A stretch of DNA of 64,000 nucleotides from positions 12,028,001-12,092,000 of the forward strand of contig JBHGNT010000005.1 of NCBI GenBank assembly GCA_043228905.1. Reading direction: 5' to 3'. Shown in pieces: positions 1 to 10,260 of the stretch. Source of the DNA: Azolla caroliniana (Eukaryota; Polypodiophyta). The stretch's first letter is position 1. Each line of letters opens with the position of its first letter. The position numbers and the translations under genes were made by a program. Below the pieces are notes generated by a model. It was not told the DNA's origin. It worked only from the letters and a program-made list of their open reading frames with translations, and did not search any database.

Positions 1-335
1 CGGGCTATTTACAAATATAGCCCTAGTGGGCTCTCTGGAACATATTTGCATATATGTCCCTTCCATCCGATGAGAGGTTCTCACCCGGCCTGCAACATCC
101 GGTTCTCACCGGGTCTTCCGTTGCCGGGTACTCCACATCTGGTTCTCACCGGGTCTTCCGTTGCCGGGTACGCCACATCCGGTTCTCATCGGGTCTTCCA
201 TTGCCGGGTACTCCACATCTAGTTCTCACCGGGTCTTCCGTTGCCGGGTACGCTACATCCGGATTCGGCCTCGGCCGAGTTGCTCATCAACACGGTTCTT
301 CTCACTTCCCATTCGGAGGGACATGTTTCATAACA
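1..335 (-). mobile_element. Truncated copia LTR (Cop-E family), cut by the window start
   Basis: Read on the minus strand it begins at 335 with TGTTATGAAACATGTCCCTCC, like the LTR starts at 4175 and 30744. It ends at the window edge in a block about gctatatttgtaaatagcc that also occurs at 4470 and 30855. The U3 part holds four 40-bp tandem units. The rest of the LTR lies outside the window, so it could belong to a solo LTR or to a longer element. Confidence 0.8.
101..260. repeat. Four tandem 40-bp units in the copia LTR U3
   Basis: Units run 101-140, 141-180, 181-220 and 221-260 and differ by only a few bases. Each contains ggttctcaccgggtcttccg and ttgccgggta. The related LTR at 4175 has two longer (54-bp) versions of the unit, and the LTR at 30744 has about one partial copy, so the number of units varies in the family. 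Such U3 repeats often bind transcription factors, but that is inference here. The open frames across the repeat are repeat translations, not genes. Confidence 0.9.
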
Positions 336-366
336 GAAAGAAGCTGAGCCTATCTGAAAGCGGCGA

Positions 367-918
367 ATGACACTTCGAAATACCTCGAGTAGGAGCTCTC
401 GAACAATACTTCGGGAATATTCAACCTCTGCGAAAGCATACAAAACACGGGACATACCAAACCCATTCTTTCGTGAAGTGGCAAAGTTTCTAATTGAAGT
501 AGAGTGCATACACACTAATGCTTACGGGAGGCCAAAGCAGAAAGTGGGCATCGTCATTGCCACATTCGAGGGACATGCCATTGATTGGGGAGTCATCACT
601 GAGAGAGGGCTTGCATGCATTTCAGGTAAGAAAAAAGCTTCGCCCCATCATCTAGCAATACTTAACAATACTATTCCCTCCCCGTGGCCTTCCCGCCCCG
701 GAAATGGGCTGCCAAACAACCACGCCACGGTCAGCAAAGCGAAGACTAGCGGAACTCGTGGAGACGGAATGGGAGGAAGAAGAAAACCCGCGACAAACGG
801 AAATCACCCCATCGCAAGAAAACTAGCTAATGACCCGCGTCCACCCTATCGAAACACAACCGACAAAGACCCAGGTCGAGGAAGAGATGACACGCGGGAG
901 CCCGAGACCCAAGCGTAG
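367..918 (+). CDS. ORF of unknown function (183 aa), next to a Tat-like LTR
   Basis: An uninterrupted 183-codon ORF lies between the copia LTR and the Tat-A LTR. The first half looks globular (NPFFREVAKFLIEVEC, then ATFEGHAIDWGVITERGL). The second half is rich in Arg, Lys, Gly, Pro and Asn and ends in RGRDDTREPETQA. I do not recognise a domain. Its place just 5' of an LTR is like that of the ORF at 18724-19173, so it may be the 3' accessory ORF of another Tat-like element that shares the LTR at 983. It could equally be a fragment of another repeat. No recognised translation signal was found. Confidence 0.4.
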   Translation: MTLRNTSSRSSRTILREYSTSAKAYKTRDIPNPFFREVAKFLIEVECIHTNAYGRPKQKVGIVIATFEGHAIDWGVITERGLACISGKKKASPHHLAILNNTIPSPWPSRPGNGLPNNHATVSKAKTSGTRGDGMGGRRKPATNGNHPIARKLANDPRPPYRNTTDKDPGRGRDDTREPETQA

Positions 919-982
919 GAGGTTGGAAAGGAAGGACGGTCACGGGCTTCTTAAAGACACAACCCCATGAGTCGAAAACCCT
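919..982. other. Short spacer before the Tat-A LTR
   Basis: The stretch is purine-rich at its start (ggttggaaaggaaggacgg). It could hold a polypurine tract if the LTR at 983 is a 3' LTR, but no clean tract abuts the LTR. Confidence 0.3.
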
Positions 983-1246
983 TGTCCATCGGAATTTTAA
1001 CCGCCGGACATGGTGCGTAAAATATAAAATATAAAATATATTAGAAGCGTTAGGAAACGTATGTAAAGGTTCACATGAGGAGTGTGACCGACTAAAAGCC
1101 CTATGTATATATGTTGTCCGCCGGAATTGTGACCACCGGACATGGCCCGTAAAATATAAAATATAAAATACATTAGAAGCATTAGGAAATGAATGTAACG
1201 GTTCACGCGAGGTGCGTGAACGACTAAAAGCCCTGTGTATATAAAG
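983..1246. repeat. 132-bp tandem duplication in the Tat-A LTR
   Basis: Two diverged copies, 983-1114 and 1115-1246. Each runs from TGTCC..CGGAATT through the taaaatataaaatataaaat block to cgactaaaagccct and a TATA-like tgtatata. The copy junction lies after the first TATA-like motif, so the LTR has two candidate core promoters. Confidence 0.8.
1238..1245 (+). promoter_or_regulatory. TATA box of the Tat-A LTR
   Basis: TATATAAA followed by gggcagaaatcc. The homologous LTR has TATTTAAA at 19317-19324 in the same context. A transcript start about 30 bases downstream would be typical, but this is inference. Confidence 0.6.
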
Positions 1247-1556
1247 GGCAGAAATCCTTTGTAAGAGGGAGCGCGTCATTTTTGGGAGTGAAGCTTTTGT
1301 AATGGAATCTTATCGTCTATTATCTCATTGTTTGTCTGTGTAAGTAGTTTACTATCTTGGCGCTGCATTTTGATTCGTAACTGTGGGTTGTAAGCGTAGG
1401 ATAAGTGCGTTCTCCCCTTCACACCGAAATGATATGGTTTCTTAGTATCCTGTTAGGACTCACGTCCAACACAGACCTGTTCCTTGTAAACACAATCACC
1501 TTGAAGTCTACCTCGAAGGATTGAGCGTAGACAGTGTTCCTAATCGGTAACACTTT

Positions 1557-1574
1557 TGGCACGCCTGTTGATCT
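1557..1574 (+). other. Primer-binding site of Tat-A
   Basis: tggcacgcctgttgatct lies four bases after the LTR end. It begins with TGG, the complement of the tRNA CCA end, and recurs in Tat-B at 5281. The tRNA species was not assigned. Confidence 0.6.
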
Positions 1575-1582
1575 ATGATTCC

Positions 1583-3300
1583 TCACAGACGAGCAACAAG
1601 GAACTGATGTCTAGCCGTAGACGACCTAGAGAACCGATTCGACAGGCTCGACCACTGACGAGGTCTATCACTCGCTAGATAGAAGAGCGCGCTAAGCGAA
1701 AACCTCGTCTCAGTGACCACAACGTTTCCTTTCAGGAGTTCAAGATCGACCCCACGCTCACTGAACACCGCAACGTAAAGCAGGAAGCCTTGTTACCACA
1801 CAAAAACCATGGTCTTTCCTTGCCAACAGTCACCATAGTGTCAGGAATGTCTTTCTCCTACCCATGCTTCAATGGCGAAACAGACGTTGCAAGCCACATC
1901 TGGCTGTTCCTGAATGTTTGGAATGCTAATCATATGGCGTTGCGGTTTTCAGCAGCAGAAGCACACGAATCGACGATTGTAGAGTTCGGGTTAACTCTGG
2001 ATGGTAGAGTGGCATGCTAACATTCTCAGATGGACTTGGCAGCAATCACAACCTTCGATCAATTGCAATCAACATTTTTGCGGTTTTTTCATCAGAGGGT
2101 ACAACTACGTGAGATCATCGGGCAATTCTACACCATTAAGCAATTGCCAACAGAATCCATAGCGGATTTTAGCCTACGTTTCCAAAGCCTACGATGGCAA
2201 CTTACACGAGCCTTGACAGACGGAGAGGGTAAAGAAACCTTTTTGGTAGCTTTACGACGACCTATCTGGACGACGCTTAACACGCATAGTGTGAAAGAGG
2301 AAACAACGGATATGGTTATCGACTGAGCATTACAACTCGAATTAGAGGAAGAAGATGAGGGACTATCCATGTCATCGTTACGACATGCATTACCTCAGGA
2401 TGAGGAACATCGATTCTGCCAGTCTATACAGTGCACAATCTATTTAAATTCAAGGCATTCCGTGGTAGAGTGCAATATGAGAATTCATTATCCGATATGT
2501 CACTCAAGGGCACACACGGTGGAGCAATGTGAATACAACATGCTTAACAAACCTACACCCATTGTGTGACGCATAGAACCGCATCGGCAACCTTGCAAGA
2601 ATGATCAAGGGCGACAAGAGGAATGGTTCAGATATGCGGAACGGAATCAGCGCGAAGAGCATCAGAACCGTAATCGCTGTAACAACAACCTCTATTCCGA
2701 CGAGGAAGAACAGGAGGACGAAGACTATCGGAATACCAACCGATATAATAAAGGAGGGCATCGTTATGGCAATCGACGTTCGTCCACTAATTTCGGAGGA
2801 TTCAATGGACCGCGACCAAATGCACACAATAGACAATATAGGGACCAACGTTGCTATGACGAGAGTTTAGAAGATGAGCGGCGTTAGGAGACACAATGGG
2901 AACACTGACAACCACCACGACATAACAGGAGACTTCAGCAAAATCTGGAGGAGCAAGCCTTACTCGCGGAGGCGGCAACACCGGCAGGAGGAGAGAGAGG
3001 TGAAACCAATGTCCATTGTTTCGTATGCCAGCAATCCGGACATTACAGAACACAATGTCCACATTGCAAAGGCAAGGAACCCATTGTAAATACAATCATG
3101 ACGGAAGTCCAACAAGTCACAACACGACAACAAGCAAAGATATGCAAAGCAGCCCAAGCATGGGTAGAAAAAGCAAATGCGGCAAATACAAAGCGTATGA
3201 GGCAGGAATCAGCAGACAACAGTTTGCCGAGGGAGGACATATTATCACCGGATCCCATATGGCAAGCACTAACAGATTGTGAAATAACAATGACCATGGA
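1583..3300 (+). pseudogene. Tat-A gag, broken
   Basis: Gag of a Tat-like gypsy element, the structural protein of the virus-like particle. The capsid-like part is at about 1790-2330 (FLRFFHQRVQLREIIGQF, DFSLRFQSLRWQLTRA). Two zinc-knuckle-like motifs follow at about 2425-2550, partly damaged (CTIYLNSRHSVVEC, CHSRAHTVEQC). A third, well kept, lies at about 3010-3065 (CFVCQQSGHYRTQC). A stop at 2323-2325 (IDxALQLE, with R expected from Tat-B), a stop near 2018 and several frame changes break it. Tat-B carries the same protein with other lesions. Confidence 0.75.
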
Positions 3301-4174
3301 GAAGCTCCTCCGACTGGTTCCACGATTTCGGCAGGTCGTGGAGAATCGCATCAAGGGCACAACCAGATTAGATGTCTCAGCAAATTTTGCGGAGACTAGT
3401 GTTGGTCCATCAATAGTGGATCACCATAATCCAACCATTCAATTGGTACTACAAGGACAGGAAATCTCGTGATGTATAGTCGATCGAGGATCCGACGTCA
3501 ATGTCATTAGTACAAAGACGTGCACATGATTGGGAATTTCATATTGGGAAGCCTACCCTTTCTGGCTCCGCATGGCAGACACCCATTTTGTCAGGCCCTT
3601 AGGATTGATCCGAAAGTTAGGCATTATCATTGGCGGCCATCGTTTCGACATCTCGACAGTGGTACTCGCACTGGATGCTCCGAGAGCGTACCCAATATTG
3701 CTGGGCAGACCGTGGCTATGTTCGGTGAACATCAAACAGAACTGGCAGCATAACTGTATCAGTTTCAGATGGGGACGCAACAAAGTTCATGTACCCACTC
3801 AGGAAATGGTGGCACAATCGAAGGGGATAATGCCATTATATGCAGAAGATATAAATATGTTGAAGGGAGTAGACGATATAGAGGTGGAGGCATATCTTGA
3901 TGATCACTCGCGGATCGTTCCATTGTTCGAAATTGACATAATAGAAACTGCTGTGGATTATGCCCCCACTAATACACCTCAGGAAGAGGCATACGAATTG
4001 AACCCAGAATCAATAATGGAGTTAAGCAGATCACGTGCAACGTTCGAGAGGGAAATGGAAATCTCACGGAGAGTCACCGCCTCGGCATTGGAAGAAGTCA
4101 ATGTCGGAACGACGACAAACCCTTGACTACTCTCGATTGCGAAAGACTTACTTCCAAGTCAGAAGGCGGCGATG
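3301..4174 (+). pseudogene. Tat-A protease and linker to reverse transcriptase, broken
   Basis: The aspartic protease region has IVDRGSDVNVIS around 3478-3513, where Tat-B has IIDGGSGVNVIS. The flap-like end is LDAPRAYPILLGRPWL near 3670-3716. The linker runs on as VEAYLDDHSRIVPLFEIDII and then MELSRSRATFEREMEI to NVGTTTNP, where a TGA (4124-4126) ends the frame. The Tat-B homologue reads NVGTTTDPRLLSIAKDL without a stop. Stops also occur near 3471 and 3528. The reading is cut at 4174 by a solo copia LTR and resumes at 4908. Confidence 0.75.
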
Positions 4175-4577
4175 TGTTGGGAGACAGGTTCCTCCGGATG
4201 GGAAGGGAGAAGTGTTGGGAGACAGGTCCCTCCGGATGGGAAGGGAGAAGAACAGTGCTGATGAACAAACTTGACCAAGGCCGATAGGCCGAGGCCGAAA
4301 CCGTATGACGAGTACCCGGCTACGGAGAGTCGGATGGTGCAGACCCGGCGAGAACCGGATGAGGAGTACCCGGCTACGGAGAGCCGGATGGTGCAGACCC
4401 GGTGAGGAGTGCTCACCGGATGAAGAGACATATTCGTAAATATGTTTCTGAGAGTCCATCATGGCTATATTTGTAAATAGCCGAAAAGTCATATTAGTAT
4501 AAATATGACTTAGGGCAAACTTTTAGAAGTTGTTGTTATTCTTGTTGGTGCAAGAAGAGAGAGAGCGCGTAACTGTG

Positions 4578-4631
<54 letters not shown>

Positions 4632-4902
4632 GGTCGTTGGCTCTGTTGAAACCGCCACCTGTGGCGAAGATCGTGAGCACGAGGTCGTTGCCTCCGTGAA
4701 CTCACTGTTGTACATTCTAACATAGTGATAGTTTGCAGCCTGTGGGCTGCCGTGGTTTTTTCCCTGGTTTGGGGTTTTCCACGTAAACATCCTGTGTACT
4801 CATCTCTTCTTTGTGTCGTGCATTTATTTCCCGTTTTCTGTGTATGATTCTAAGCTTGGTTGTGGGCGAGCGTTGCGTATAGGGAGCGTGCAGTTCCTGA
4901 CA
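4175..4902 (+). mobile_element. Solo copia LTR (Cop-E family) inside Tat-A
   Basis: The LTR starts TGTTGGGAGACAGG and ends TTCCTGACA. It is flanked by perfect 5-bp direct repeats CGATG (4170-4174 and 4903-4907), and the Tat-A reading is cut exactly there (SQKAAM then LELLKEYKDVFAWSHED). It resembles the LTR at 30744: start, CCTCCGGATGGG, tatatttgtaaatagcc, and the end region with ggttgtggg. Its first 38 bp are duplicated (4175-4212, 4213-4250), and two 54-bp units lie at about 4311-4418. No internal copia sequence is present, so LTR-LTR recombination is the likely origin. Confidence 0.9.
4580..4627. repeat. (AG)n microsatellite in the solo copia LTR
   Basis: About 24 AG units. The LTR at 30744 has only a short GA stretch at the matching place (30945-30965), so this tract has expanded since the copies separated. 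Confidence 0.95.
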
Positions 4903-5221
4903 CGATGTTGGAACTGCTCAAGGAATATAAGGATGTTTTTGCATGGTCACACGAAGACATGAAGGGGTTGGACCCAAAGTTTTATCAACACAAAATCAAC
5001 TTATCTACTGACAGAAAACCTGTACAACAGCGTCGGTATCGAATGAACCTGAAATTACGCGGCTCGTGTAAAAGAAGAAATTGACAAACTTCTGAAGGCA
5101 GGGTTCATATGACCGGTAAAGCAAGCAACGTGGCTAAGCCCAATAGTCGTAGTGCCAAAGAAAAATGGCAAAATCCGCGTTTGCGTAGATTATCGTAAAA
5201 TGGCAAAATTGCAAAATTGCA
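4903..5221 (+). pseudogene. Tat-A reverse transcriptase fragment
   Basis: Continues the linker and RT start after the solo LTR: LLKEYKDVFAWSHEDMKGLD, then FYQHKINLSTDRKPVQQRRY, and in a shifted frame the RT block VVVPKKNGKIRVCVDYRK. It stops at about 5199, where ttgcaaaattgcaaaatccc leads into an LTR end. The catalytic part of RT and everything 3' of it are missing from this copy. Confidence 0.8.
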
Positions 5222-5276
5222 AAATCCCGAAGGACTGTGGGTAGATAGTGTTCTAGTCGACAGTACACCGACAACA
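5222..5276 (+). mobile_element. Residual 3' end of the Tat-B 5' LTR
   Basis: cgaaggactgtgggtaga and gtgttctagtcgacagtac match the last 50 bases of the LTR at 19624-19673, ending CGACAACA. The rest of the LTR is gone, so Tat-A and Tat-B are joined by a deletion. Confidence 0.8.
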
Positions 5277-5280
5277 CTTT

Positions 5281-5298
5281 TGGCACGCTTGGTGATAT
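5281..5298 (+). other. Primer-binding site of Tat-B
   Basis: tggcacgcttggtgatat directly follows the LTR remnant and matches the Tat-A site in 16 of 18 bases. Confidence 0.6.
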
Positions 5299-5299
5299 G

Positions 5300-7090
5300 T
5301 GATTTCTTGCAGACAAGCAGCAAGGGATGGATGTCTAGCCGTAGGCGAACCAGAGAACCAACCTGGCAAGATTGACCACTAACGAGGTCCATCACACCCT
5401 AGATAGAAGAGCGTACGAACAAAAACCTCGCCTCAACAACCACGAAGTTTCCTTCCAGGACTACAAGGTGGACCCCACACACACCGAACAACGCGACGTC
5501 AAGCAAGAAGCTCTGTCACCACACGGAAATCGTGGTCTTCCCTTGCCAACCGCCACCATAGTGTCCAGAATGGCCTTCTCTTACCCTCGATTCAATGGCG
5601 AAATAGACGTCGTGAGCCACATCCGGTTGTTCCTGAATGTTTGGAATGGTGCAACGGTTTCCAGAAGCTGAAGCTTATGCCTCGAAGATAGCAGAGTTCG
5701 GATTGACTCTGGATGGTCGAGCAATGTGTTGGCACTCTCAGATGGACCTAGAAGCAATGGCAACCTTCGATCAACTGTAATCAACATTCTTGTGGTTTTT
5801 TCATAGGAGGTTACCACAACGAGAAATCATAGGGCAATTCTATACAATCAAGCAATCACGGAGGGAATCTGTCGCAGATTTTAGTCTACGTTTCCAGAGC
5901 CTACGATGGCAGCTTACACAGGCCCCGACAGATGAGGAGGGTAAGGAGACGTTTTTGGCAGCCCTATATCGACCTTTCAGGACGACCCTTAACACGCATA
6001 GTGGGAAAGGGGAAACAACGGATATGGTTATCGAGCGAGCATTACAACTCGAATTGGAAGAGGAAGATGAAGGATTTTCCATGTCATCGTTACGTCAAGC
6101 ATTGCCTCACGACGAGGAACATTGCTTCTGCCAGGCTATTTAATGTACAATCTGCTTAAACTCAGGGCATTCCGCGGTGGAATGCAACATGTGAATGCAT
6201 TGCCCGATTTGCCACTCAAAGGCGCTACAGTGGAACAATGTGATTACAATATGCTTAACAGACCGACACCCGTCGTACGACGCATGGAACCACAGTGACA
6301 ATATTGCAGGAATGGTCAAGAACGGTAGGAGGATCACTTTCGGTATGCAAACTGATATCAGCGTAGAGAGCGCCCATTCCGAAATCGCCGTAACAGCGAC
6401 CCATATTCCGAGGAAGAAGATCGGGAGGATGACGAATATAGGAATAGTAATCGGTATAATCGAGGGGGGCGTCGTTACGACAATCGCCGTTCGGCAAATA
6501 ATCGAGGGGGATTCAACGGGCCTCGCTCACATGGAAACAACCGACAATATAGGGACCAACAACGTTATGATGAGAGTTCGGAGGATGACCGGCGTCATGA
6601 GTCACGCCGGGACCAACGTCAACCACCCCGGAATAACAGGAGAATGCAGCAAAATCGGGAGGAGCAAGCTGCACCTGTGGATACGAATACACTGCCAATA
6701 GTGGAAAGAGGAGAGTCCAGTGTACATTGATTTGTATGCCAACAACCCGGACATTAGGCGACGCAGTGCCCACGCCGCAAAGGCAAAGAGGTGGCCGTGA
6801 ATACAATCGTGGCAGAAGTAAAACAGGTCACCACACGGCAACAAGCAAAGAACGCGGACTGGGCTAAACAAGATGAGATACGCAAAGCAGCCAAGGACTG
6901 GGTAGAAAAAGCAAAATCTGCAAATGTGGAGTGTATGAAGCAGGAGTCCGCACACACCAGATCGCCAATAGAGGAGGACACGGGATCACCGGACTCCATA
7001 TGGCAAGCATTGGTCGCCCACGAGATAACAATGAGCATGAAGAAGCTTCTCCGACTAGTACCACAATTCCGCTAGGCGGTTGAAAATCGC
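5300..7090 (+). pseudogene. Tat-B gag, broken
   Basis: Same protein as Tat-A gag. The N-terminal part (ATIVSRMAFSYPRFNGEIDV) is at about 5550-5610, and the capsid-like part (RRLPQREIIGQFYTIKQS, FSLRFQSLRWQLTQAPTD) at about 5800-6010. Two knuckle-like motifs at about 6145-6220 are better kept than in Tat-A (CTICLNSGHSAVEC, CPICHSKA). A third lies at about 6732-6775 (FVCQQPGH, damaged). A basic, RG-rich stretch lies between. Stops at 6140-6142 and 7073-7075, plus frame changes, disable it. Confidence 0.75.
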
Positions 7091-7714
7091 ATGACGTGCA
7101 TACCTAGAGTAGAAGTTTCGGCAAATTTTGCGGAGACTTGTACTGATCCAACAGTCGTCGATCATCACAATCCAGCCATTAAGCTGGTATTACAAGGACA
7201 AGAAATCATGGGATGTATCATTGATGGGGGATCAGGTGTCAATGTCATTAGTATGACCACATGCGCACGATTGGGAATTACAGACTGGGAAGCGTGCCCT
7301 TTTTGGCTCTAAATGGCCGACACCTGTTCTGTTAGACCATTAGGGTTGATTCGGAAATTAGAGATTGTTGTTGGTGGCCATCACTTCGAAATATCGGTGG
7401 TTGTACTCGCATTAGACGCCCCGGGAGCATACCCAATATTGCTTGGCAGGCTTGGTTACGCTCGACCAACATAAAACAAAACTGGCAGCATAATTGCATT
7501 AGTTTCCGATGATGACGGAGCAAAATCCGCGTAACTACCCAGGAAACGACACCACTCACCAAGGGCATAACACCATTATACGTGGAAGACATAAATATGC
7601 TAGGAGTGGAGGATACGGAGTTGGAAGCATACCTTGATGATCACCCACGGGTCGTCCCATTATTCGAAATTGACATAATATAGATTGCCGCGGAATATGC
7701 CTCCACTACGGCAC
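7091..7714 (+). pseudogene. Tat-B protease, broken
   Basis: Aspartic protease with the active-site-like motif IIDGGSGVNVIS (about 7219-7254), followed by WEACPFWL, a stop at 7310-7312, and MADTCSVRPLGLIRK. The second conserved block is LALDAPGAYPILLGR, then a frame change. DGGSG in place of the usual DTGA/S is shared in outline with Tat-A. The frame is cut at 7714 by an inserted LTR and resumes after it (KEEACELDPESIMELSRA). Confidence 0.75.
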
Positions 7715-8793
7715 TGTCGTGAAGATCCGTCACTACGTGCGGATCGTGAGGTGGAACCGCCGGGGTTCTGGACCGGAAGGAATCGAAGTTTGCACTAGGT
7801 TTAGCGAGAAAATCCTTAAGATAGATTGAAAGAGAGAGAGAATGATATGACGAAAAAGAGATATTGAGATAAAGATTGAACTTTTAACTTTTAGATTTAA
7901 GAGAGAAGATACATCAACAATAGGATTACAAGTTTCTTATTTTTCACAAATGTTTCATTAGTCTCTTCTTGCTTGATTCCTCCACTCTTTTATAGATGCC
8001 CCCATGCATATGATGTATGTGAGGGTGCAAGACATGCACGTAATGCATTAAATGCATGTTTGCCATGTCATCATCTAAGCCCTCATGTATAAGAATTTAC
8101 ATGTAAAATGATCAAAGTAAGACTTTTGAAGATATGATTTGGCTTAGTGGTAAGCCTATTGACTTTTAACTTGGAGGTGCAAGGTTCAAGCCTTGCTCAC
8201 ATCCCTTTTAAAACACAAAATACTACTAGGCTTTTGGTCTTGTATTTACACCGAAAATCTTCAAAACACCATGCACCGCGCGATCAACCGACCGATATGT
8301 CTGTCCGGTCCGGTTCAATCCGATCCCGATTCGATCTTGGTCGTCGCGTCGCTCAATCCGTCCGGTCGGCCAAAACCTTTACAAGTAATTAGGCCACACC
8401 CATTCATCCGGTTAATTTAGCTCAAGTCACCTTGAACATTCTATGATTCACTCATAGACACAAAGTAATAGATTTTGGCCCTGCTTATATACTCTGAGAT
8501 CCTTATTTATCCTGTCTATGCGGGATATCTCGTAGTTTTGTTTTTTCTCTTCTTCTTCGCAAACTTCATACCCACATAACTTGCCACTTAGTTGTTTGTT
8601 TCTTATGTGGTAAAGTGTATTTGAAAGCTCTTGAAGACCTCCATCTTTTTGTACCAAGATATTAAACTAGTATAAAATAGTATCTTCACTATTATTGTTT
8701 CATGTTGTGTGTGAAGAACCACACTCGATTTTGTACATTCCTCGCAATTTTCACACCGTTGCCGAAAATCTCGCAATTTTCACACCGTTGAAG
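7715..8793 (-). mobile_element. Solo LTR (Gy-Q, related to Gy-C and Gy-D) inside Tat-B
   Basis: It interrupts the Tat-B frame between STTA and KEEACELDPES. The left end tgtcgtgaagatccgtcactacg, with ggaaccgccggggttctgga, matches the plus-strand reading of the Gy-C LTR at 11701. The part with tatagatgcccccatgcata and aatgcatgtttgcca matches the Gy-D LTR. Gy-C and Gy-D are minus-strand elements, so this LTR is too. The right end holds a 29-bp duplication (ctcgcaattttcacaccgtt at about 8738 and 8767). A clean target-site duplication was not found, so the right boundary is approximate. Confidence 0.7.
8139..8199 (+). other. tRNA-like module (A/B box) in the Gy-Q LTR
   Basis: tggcttagtggtaag resembles an RNA polymerase III A box, and ggttcaagcct lies about 35 bases on, like a B box. 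Stems are too poor for a working tRNA. Similar modules lie in the Gy-D LTRs. Confidence 0.5.
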
Positions 8794-9965
8794 GAGGAGG
8801 CATGCGAACTGGACCCAGAATCGATCATGGAGTTAAGTAGAGCACGTGCTATGTTCAAAAGGGAAATGGAAATCTTACGGCGTGTCACCGCCTCAGCATT
8901 AGAGGAAGTCAATGTCGGAACAACGACGGATCCTCGATTACTGTCGATTGCAAAAGACTTATTCCCAAGTCAGAAGGTGGCAATGATAGCACTGCTCAAA
9001 GCATATAAGGATGTCTTTGCATGGTCCCATGAAGATATGAAAGGGTTGGACCCAAAGTTTTATCAACACAAGATCAACTTAGCCACCGACGCGAAACCTG
9101 TACAGCAGCGACGATATCAAATGAACCTAAATTATGCATGCGGCTTACATGAAAGAGGAAATTGACAAACATCTCAAGGCAGGATTTATCTGGCCAATAA
9201 AGCAAGCTACATGGCTAAGCCCGATAGTTGTAGTGCCAAAGAAAAATGGCAAAATCTGCATTTGCGTAGATTATCACAATTTAAATGCCGTGACAATCAC
9301 AGATGCGTTCCCTTTACCCTTTACTGACGGCGTACTACATGCGGTCGCAGGCTGACATGTACAATTTTTTAGACGGCTTTAGCGGGTACAATCAGGTACG
9401 CATGCATCCTGACGACCAAGAAAAGACTACGTTCGTCATGGACTGGGGGGTTTACGTAGCAGTGGTCATGATGTTTGGGCTAAAAACGGTGCCAACTACT
9501 TTCCAGCGAATGATCACACAGATTTTTGGGGAGTATATACCTGCCTTTATGCAAGTTTTTCTTGATGATTTCGCGGTATATGGAATAGGAGCCAAACATT
9601 TGGCCCATCTCCGACTCTGTTTGGAACGTTGTCATACTTCAAGCCTAAGGTTGAACCCAACAAAGTGTGCATTTGGCGTTACCAATGGAGCCCTCCTTGG
9701 CCACATCGTAAGCAAGAAGGGAATAACAGTGGATCCTAAGAAAATGACAGCGATAATTGAAGCAAAAACTCTGACTATTGCCAAAGCGCTAAGCCGTTTT
9801 TTGGGGCAAATACACTGGCATAGCCGTATGTTACAGTATTTGGTGGATTTCGCTACCCTGTTACACGCCCTCGTGCATCGCACACCCTTCAAGTGGATGG
9901 CAACTGAAGAAAAAACGTACGACACACTCAAGATAATGTGCCTATACAAAAAGCCGGCATCATAA
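8794..9965 (+). pseudogene. Tat-B reverse transcriptase, broken
   Basis: RT copies element RNA into DNA. The frame resumes after Gy-Q with KEEACELDPESIMELSRA and continues through YKDVFAWSHEDMKGLDPKF to YQMNLNYA. After a frame change come VVVPKKNGKICICVDYHN and, shifted again, YNFLDGFSGYNQVRMHPDD. The catalytic block is QVFLDDFAVYG (about 9553-9585), with FLDD in place of the more common YxDD. Then come KCAFGVTNGALLGHIVSKKG and the thumb/connection FLGQIHWHS. At least two frame changes lie between 9130 and 9360. Confidence 0.85.
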
Positions 9966-10260
9966 TCGATACTTTCAAAGGGCGCATTGTCGATTGTGGT
10001 GTTGGGAATGATATAGAACGAGAGGCATTGGGAATGATATACAACATCAACAAATTCAGGCATTATTTACTAGGACGAAAATTTATACGTTTCACGTAGA
10101 TCACACGACGTTATTGTACTTGATGGAAAAAGCAGGCGATGACAGGGAAGCTGGCTAGATGGATGCTACTACTCCAGGAGTTCGACTTCGTAATCCAACA
10201 TTGGCTAGGTACGCAACATGCAGTAGCGGATTTTTTAAGTAGAATGGATAACGGGGAAAA
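9966..10260 (+). pseudogene. Tat-B RNase H, deleted and rearranged
   Basis: Only the 3' half is clear: ALGMIYNINKFRHYLLG, then FDFVIQHWLGTQHAVADFLS (about 10180-10240). The first catalytic Asp block, present in Tat-F as FHVFVDASD, is missing. A short duplication (gttgggaatgatata at about 10001 and 10030) marks the damaged spot. Confidence 0.75.

Larger units (their letters stand above)
983..1552 (+). mobile_element. LTR of Tat-A (Tat-like Ty3/gypsy)
   Basis: The LTR starts TGTCCATCGG and ends GGTAACA just before a primer-binding site. Its TATA region and flanking block (cctgtgtatataaagggcag, then aaatcct) recur in the Tat-B 3' LTR at 19224-19673, and its end matches those at 5276 and 19673. 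It contains a 132-bp tandem duplication (983-1246) of the U3, absent from the 19224 LTR, which explains most of its extra length (570 against 450 bp). Confidence 0.75.

Noticed and set aside
101-260. Regularly repeated 40-bp units that could suggest a CRISPR-like array
   Set aside because: Units are directly adjacent with no spacers and lie in a plant copia LTR.
54-515. Overlapping ORFs on both strands at the window start
   Set aside because: They translate the tandem repeat of an LTR in different frames.
4523-4790. Minus-strand ORFs with long Ser-Leu runs
   Set aside because: They are translations of the (AG)n microsatellite. The same holds for the Glu-Arg runs at 41300-41578 and 42756-43076.
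8139-8199. A true tRNA gene
   Set aside because: Boxes are present but acceptor and anticodon stems do not pair well. The same judgement applies to the other LTR modules.
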